Below are positions 63,219-64,000 of a DNA stretch of 64,000 nt, in pieces. The DNA lies in the NCBI GenBank assembly GCA_003599815.1, contig QZJZ01000031.1:1-64000 (forward strand), read 5' to 3'. A program made the position numbers and the translations under genes. Positions within the stretch are counted from its first letter, which is position 1. Every line of letters begins with the position of its first letter. The notes under the pieces were generated by a model. That model was not told where the DNA came from. It ran no database searches and was given only the letters and a program-made list of their open reading frames with translations. The DNA comes from Candidatus Auribacter fodinae. GTDB taxonomy: Bacteria; Auribacterota; Auribacteria; Auribacterales; Auribacteraceae.

Positions 63219-63830
63219 ATGGTACATTTCATGCTGGCTTTATGCTATTTCATCGGTGCGTTCCCTCCCGGCTATATTGTAGCAAAACTCTGGAAAGGGA
63301 TAGACATACGGGAGCACGGGAGCGGCAACATCGGTTTCACCAATGTATTACGAGTTCTCGGCAAAAAGGCCGGAATCATTACACTGATCTGCGATGTGGG
63401 TAAAGGCGTGCTGGCCGTATACGTAGCGACGTATGCCGCTTCAGGCGTCGAATCACCTACGATATTTGCCCTGTACAGGGCAATCGGAGGAGCGCTGGCG
63501 ATCATAGGACATAACTGGCCTGTTTTTATAGGGTTTCGCGGCGGTAAAGGAGTAGCGACCAGTTTAGGCGTCTTTCTGGGGCTTGCACCGATAGCTACTT
63601 TGATTGCTACCGGTATATGGATTTTTCTGCTTCTCATAAGCAACATGGTCTCATTATCATCTATTATCACAGCGGCGCTACTGCCTCTGATTATCTTTGC
63701 GACACACTACTCAATCGTATATATTGTAATCGGTATACTTATGGCAGTTATGATTATTATCAGGCATAAATCAAATATTGCACGTATAATACGTGGCGAA
63801 GAGAACAAATTTTTCAAAAAAGCCAGATGA
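63219..63830 (+). CDS. plsY: acyl-phosphate:glycerol-3-phosphate acyltransferase
   Basis: A 203-aa membrane enzyme, first acylation step of phospholipid synthesis. Motifs: REHGSGNIGFTNVLRVLGKK (residues about 32-50), HNWPVFIGFRGGKGVATSLG and 'RHKSNIARIIRGEENKF' at the end. ATG 63219 has AGAGG eight bases upstream and is preferred to the track's GTG at 63213. It commonly follows der. Confidence 0.95.
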   Translation: MVHFMLALCYFIGAFPPGYIVAKLWKGIDIREHGSGNIGFTNVLRVLGKKAGIITLICDVGKGVLAVYVATYAASGVESPTIFALYRAIGGALAIIGHNWPVFIGFRGGKGVATSLGVFLGLAPIATLIATGIWIFLLLISNMVSLSSIITAALLPLIIFATHYSIVYIVIGILMAVMIIIRHKSNIARIIRGEENKFFKKAR

Positions 63831-64000
63831 AACGCAACCTTCTGATCGTTACGCCAGTATTCCCGCGATGGGAGAATGATGCTGAGTCACCTAGATCCAT
63901 TACGGATCTTGCCCGTGCGCTCAGCCAGTATTACCGTGTCTATGTATTATGCCCCGGCACATACTGCGCCGCGAATAAAGAACATCTGGGCGATGTTACG
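63827..64000 (+). CDS. glycosyltransferase, N-terminal part only (runs off the window)
   Basis: 58 codons are visible: MKRNLLIVTPVFPRWENDAE, then SPRSITDLARALSQYYRVYV and LCPGTYC. This resembles the N-terminal Rossmann half of GT4-type glycosyltransferases that start with LIVTPxFPP. The start overlaps the plsY stop (ATGA). It is absent from the ORF track because it has no stop in the window. Donor domain not seen, so the call rests on a short segment. Confidence 0.55.
   Translation, partial: MKRNLLIVTPVFPRWENDAESPRSITDLARALSQYYRVYVLCPGTYCAANKEHLGDVT

Noticed and set aside
1-64000. CRISPR arrays, insertion sequences, prophage or attachment sites
   Set aside because: I saw no regularly spaced repeats, transposase or integrase motifs, or duplicated tRNA ends anywhere in the window.

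Overview
The window looks like a chromosome segment of a Gram-negative-type (diderm), probably anaerobic bacterium from a poorly cultured lineage. Evidence for a diderm is a heptose pathway (gmhA, hldE-type adenylyltransferase), a WecA-like initiator, dTDP-rhamnose genes, an O-antigen-ligase-like protein, and lgt and lspA. A four-subunit 2-oxoacid:ferredoxin oxidoreductase and an L-lactate dehydrogenase suggest fermentative or anaerobic metabolism. An Asp23/AmaP pair, the NagB-LmbE fusion and the gene order would fit an Omnitrophota-like or other PVC-affiliated candidate phylum. That placement is inference only; no 16S rRNA or marker phylogeny was possible.

Layout. From 0 to 30 kb nearly everything is on the minus strand. 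The left edge (0.2-1.8 kb) holds a decayed-looking surface-protein locus: a PapD-like Ig-fold protein split by a frameshift and an unknown protein with an internal duplication. Then come tRNA-Gly(CCC) and a run of tightly packed operons. Read in the direction of transcription (right to left) these are: (i) ileS-traR/dksA-lspA-lgt-rluD-manA; (ii) ribBA-ribH-nusB-PHP-ftsY-ribD-ribE; (iii) rpsU-DUF523-isomerase-flippase-like-rfbC-like-rfbA-rfbD-GT4-wecA-like-O-antigen ligase-aroQ; (iv) accB-accC-asp23-amaP-gmhA-hldE2-thiD2-thiE-pfkB. A strong sigma70-type promoter (TTGACA/TTGACG, 16-18 nt spacer, TATAAT-like) sits at the head of each of these four.

The 30.2-40.3 kb part is mixed. It has ldh and a secreted alpha/beta-hydrolase on plus, then nagB-lmbE, polA and nadA on minus, with a possible 42-codon plus-strand ORF between polA and nadA. 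From 40.3 kb to the right edge everything is on plus: tRNA-Val(GAC), thrS-infC-rpmI-rplT-pheS-pheT, zapA-6S RNA-rarA-fthC, rny-ymdB-xseA, xseB-dxs-tlyA-nadK-vorDBAC-gltX-pgsA-der-plsY, and the start of a glycosyltransferase.

How the genes work together. The left half makes the envelope (heptose, rhamnose and O-polysaccharide, lipoprotein processing, malonyl-CoA) plus riboflavin and thiamine. The right half is information processing (three aminoacyl-tRNA synthetases, ribosomal proteins, RNase Y, exonuclease VII, Der), phospholipid and isoprenoid synthesis, and ferredoxin-linked 2-oxoacid oxidation.

I found no CRISPR array, no insertion sequence and no prophage. The least explained items are the left-edge surface locus, the 608-aa secreted hydrolase, the NagB-LmbE fusion, the C33 substitution in tRNA-Val, the possible attenuator before thrS and the small ORF with a hairpin over its ribosome-binding site.
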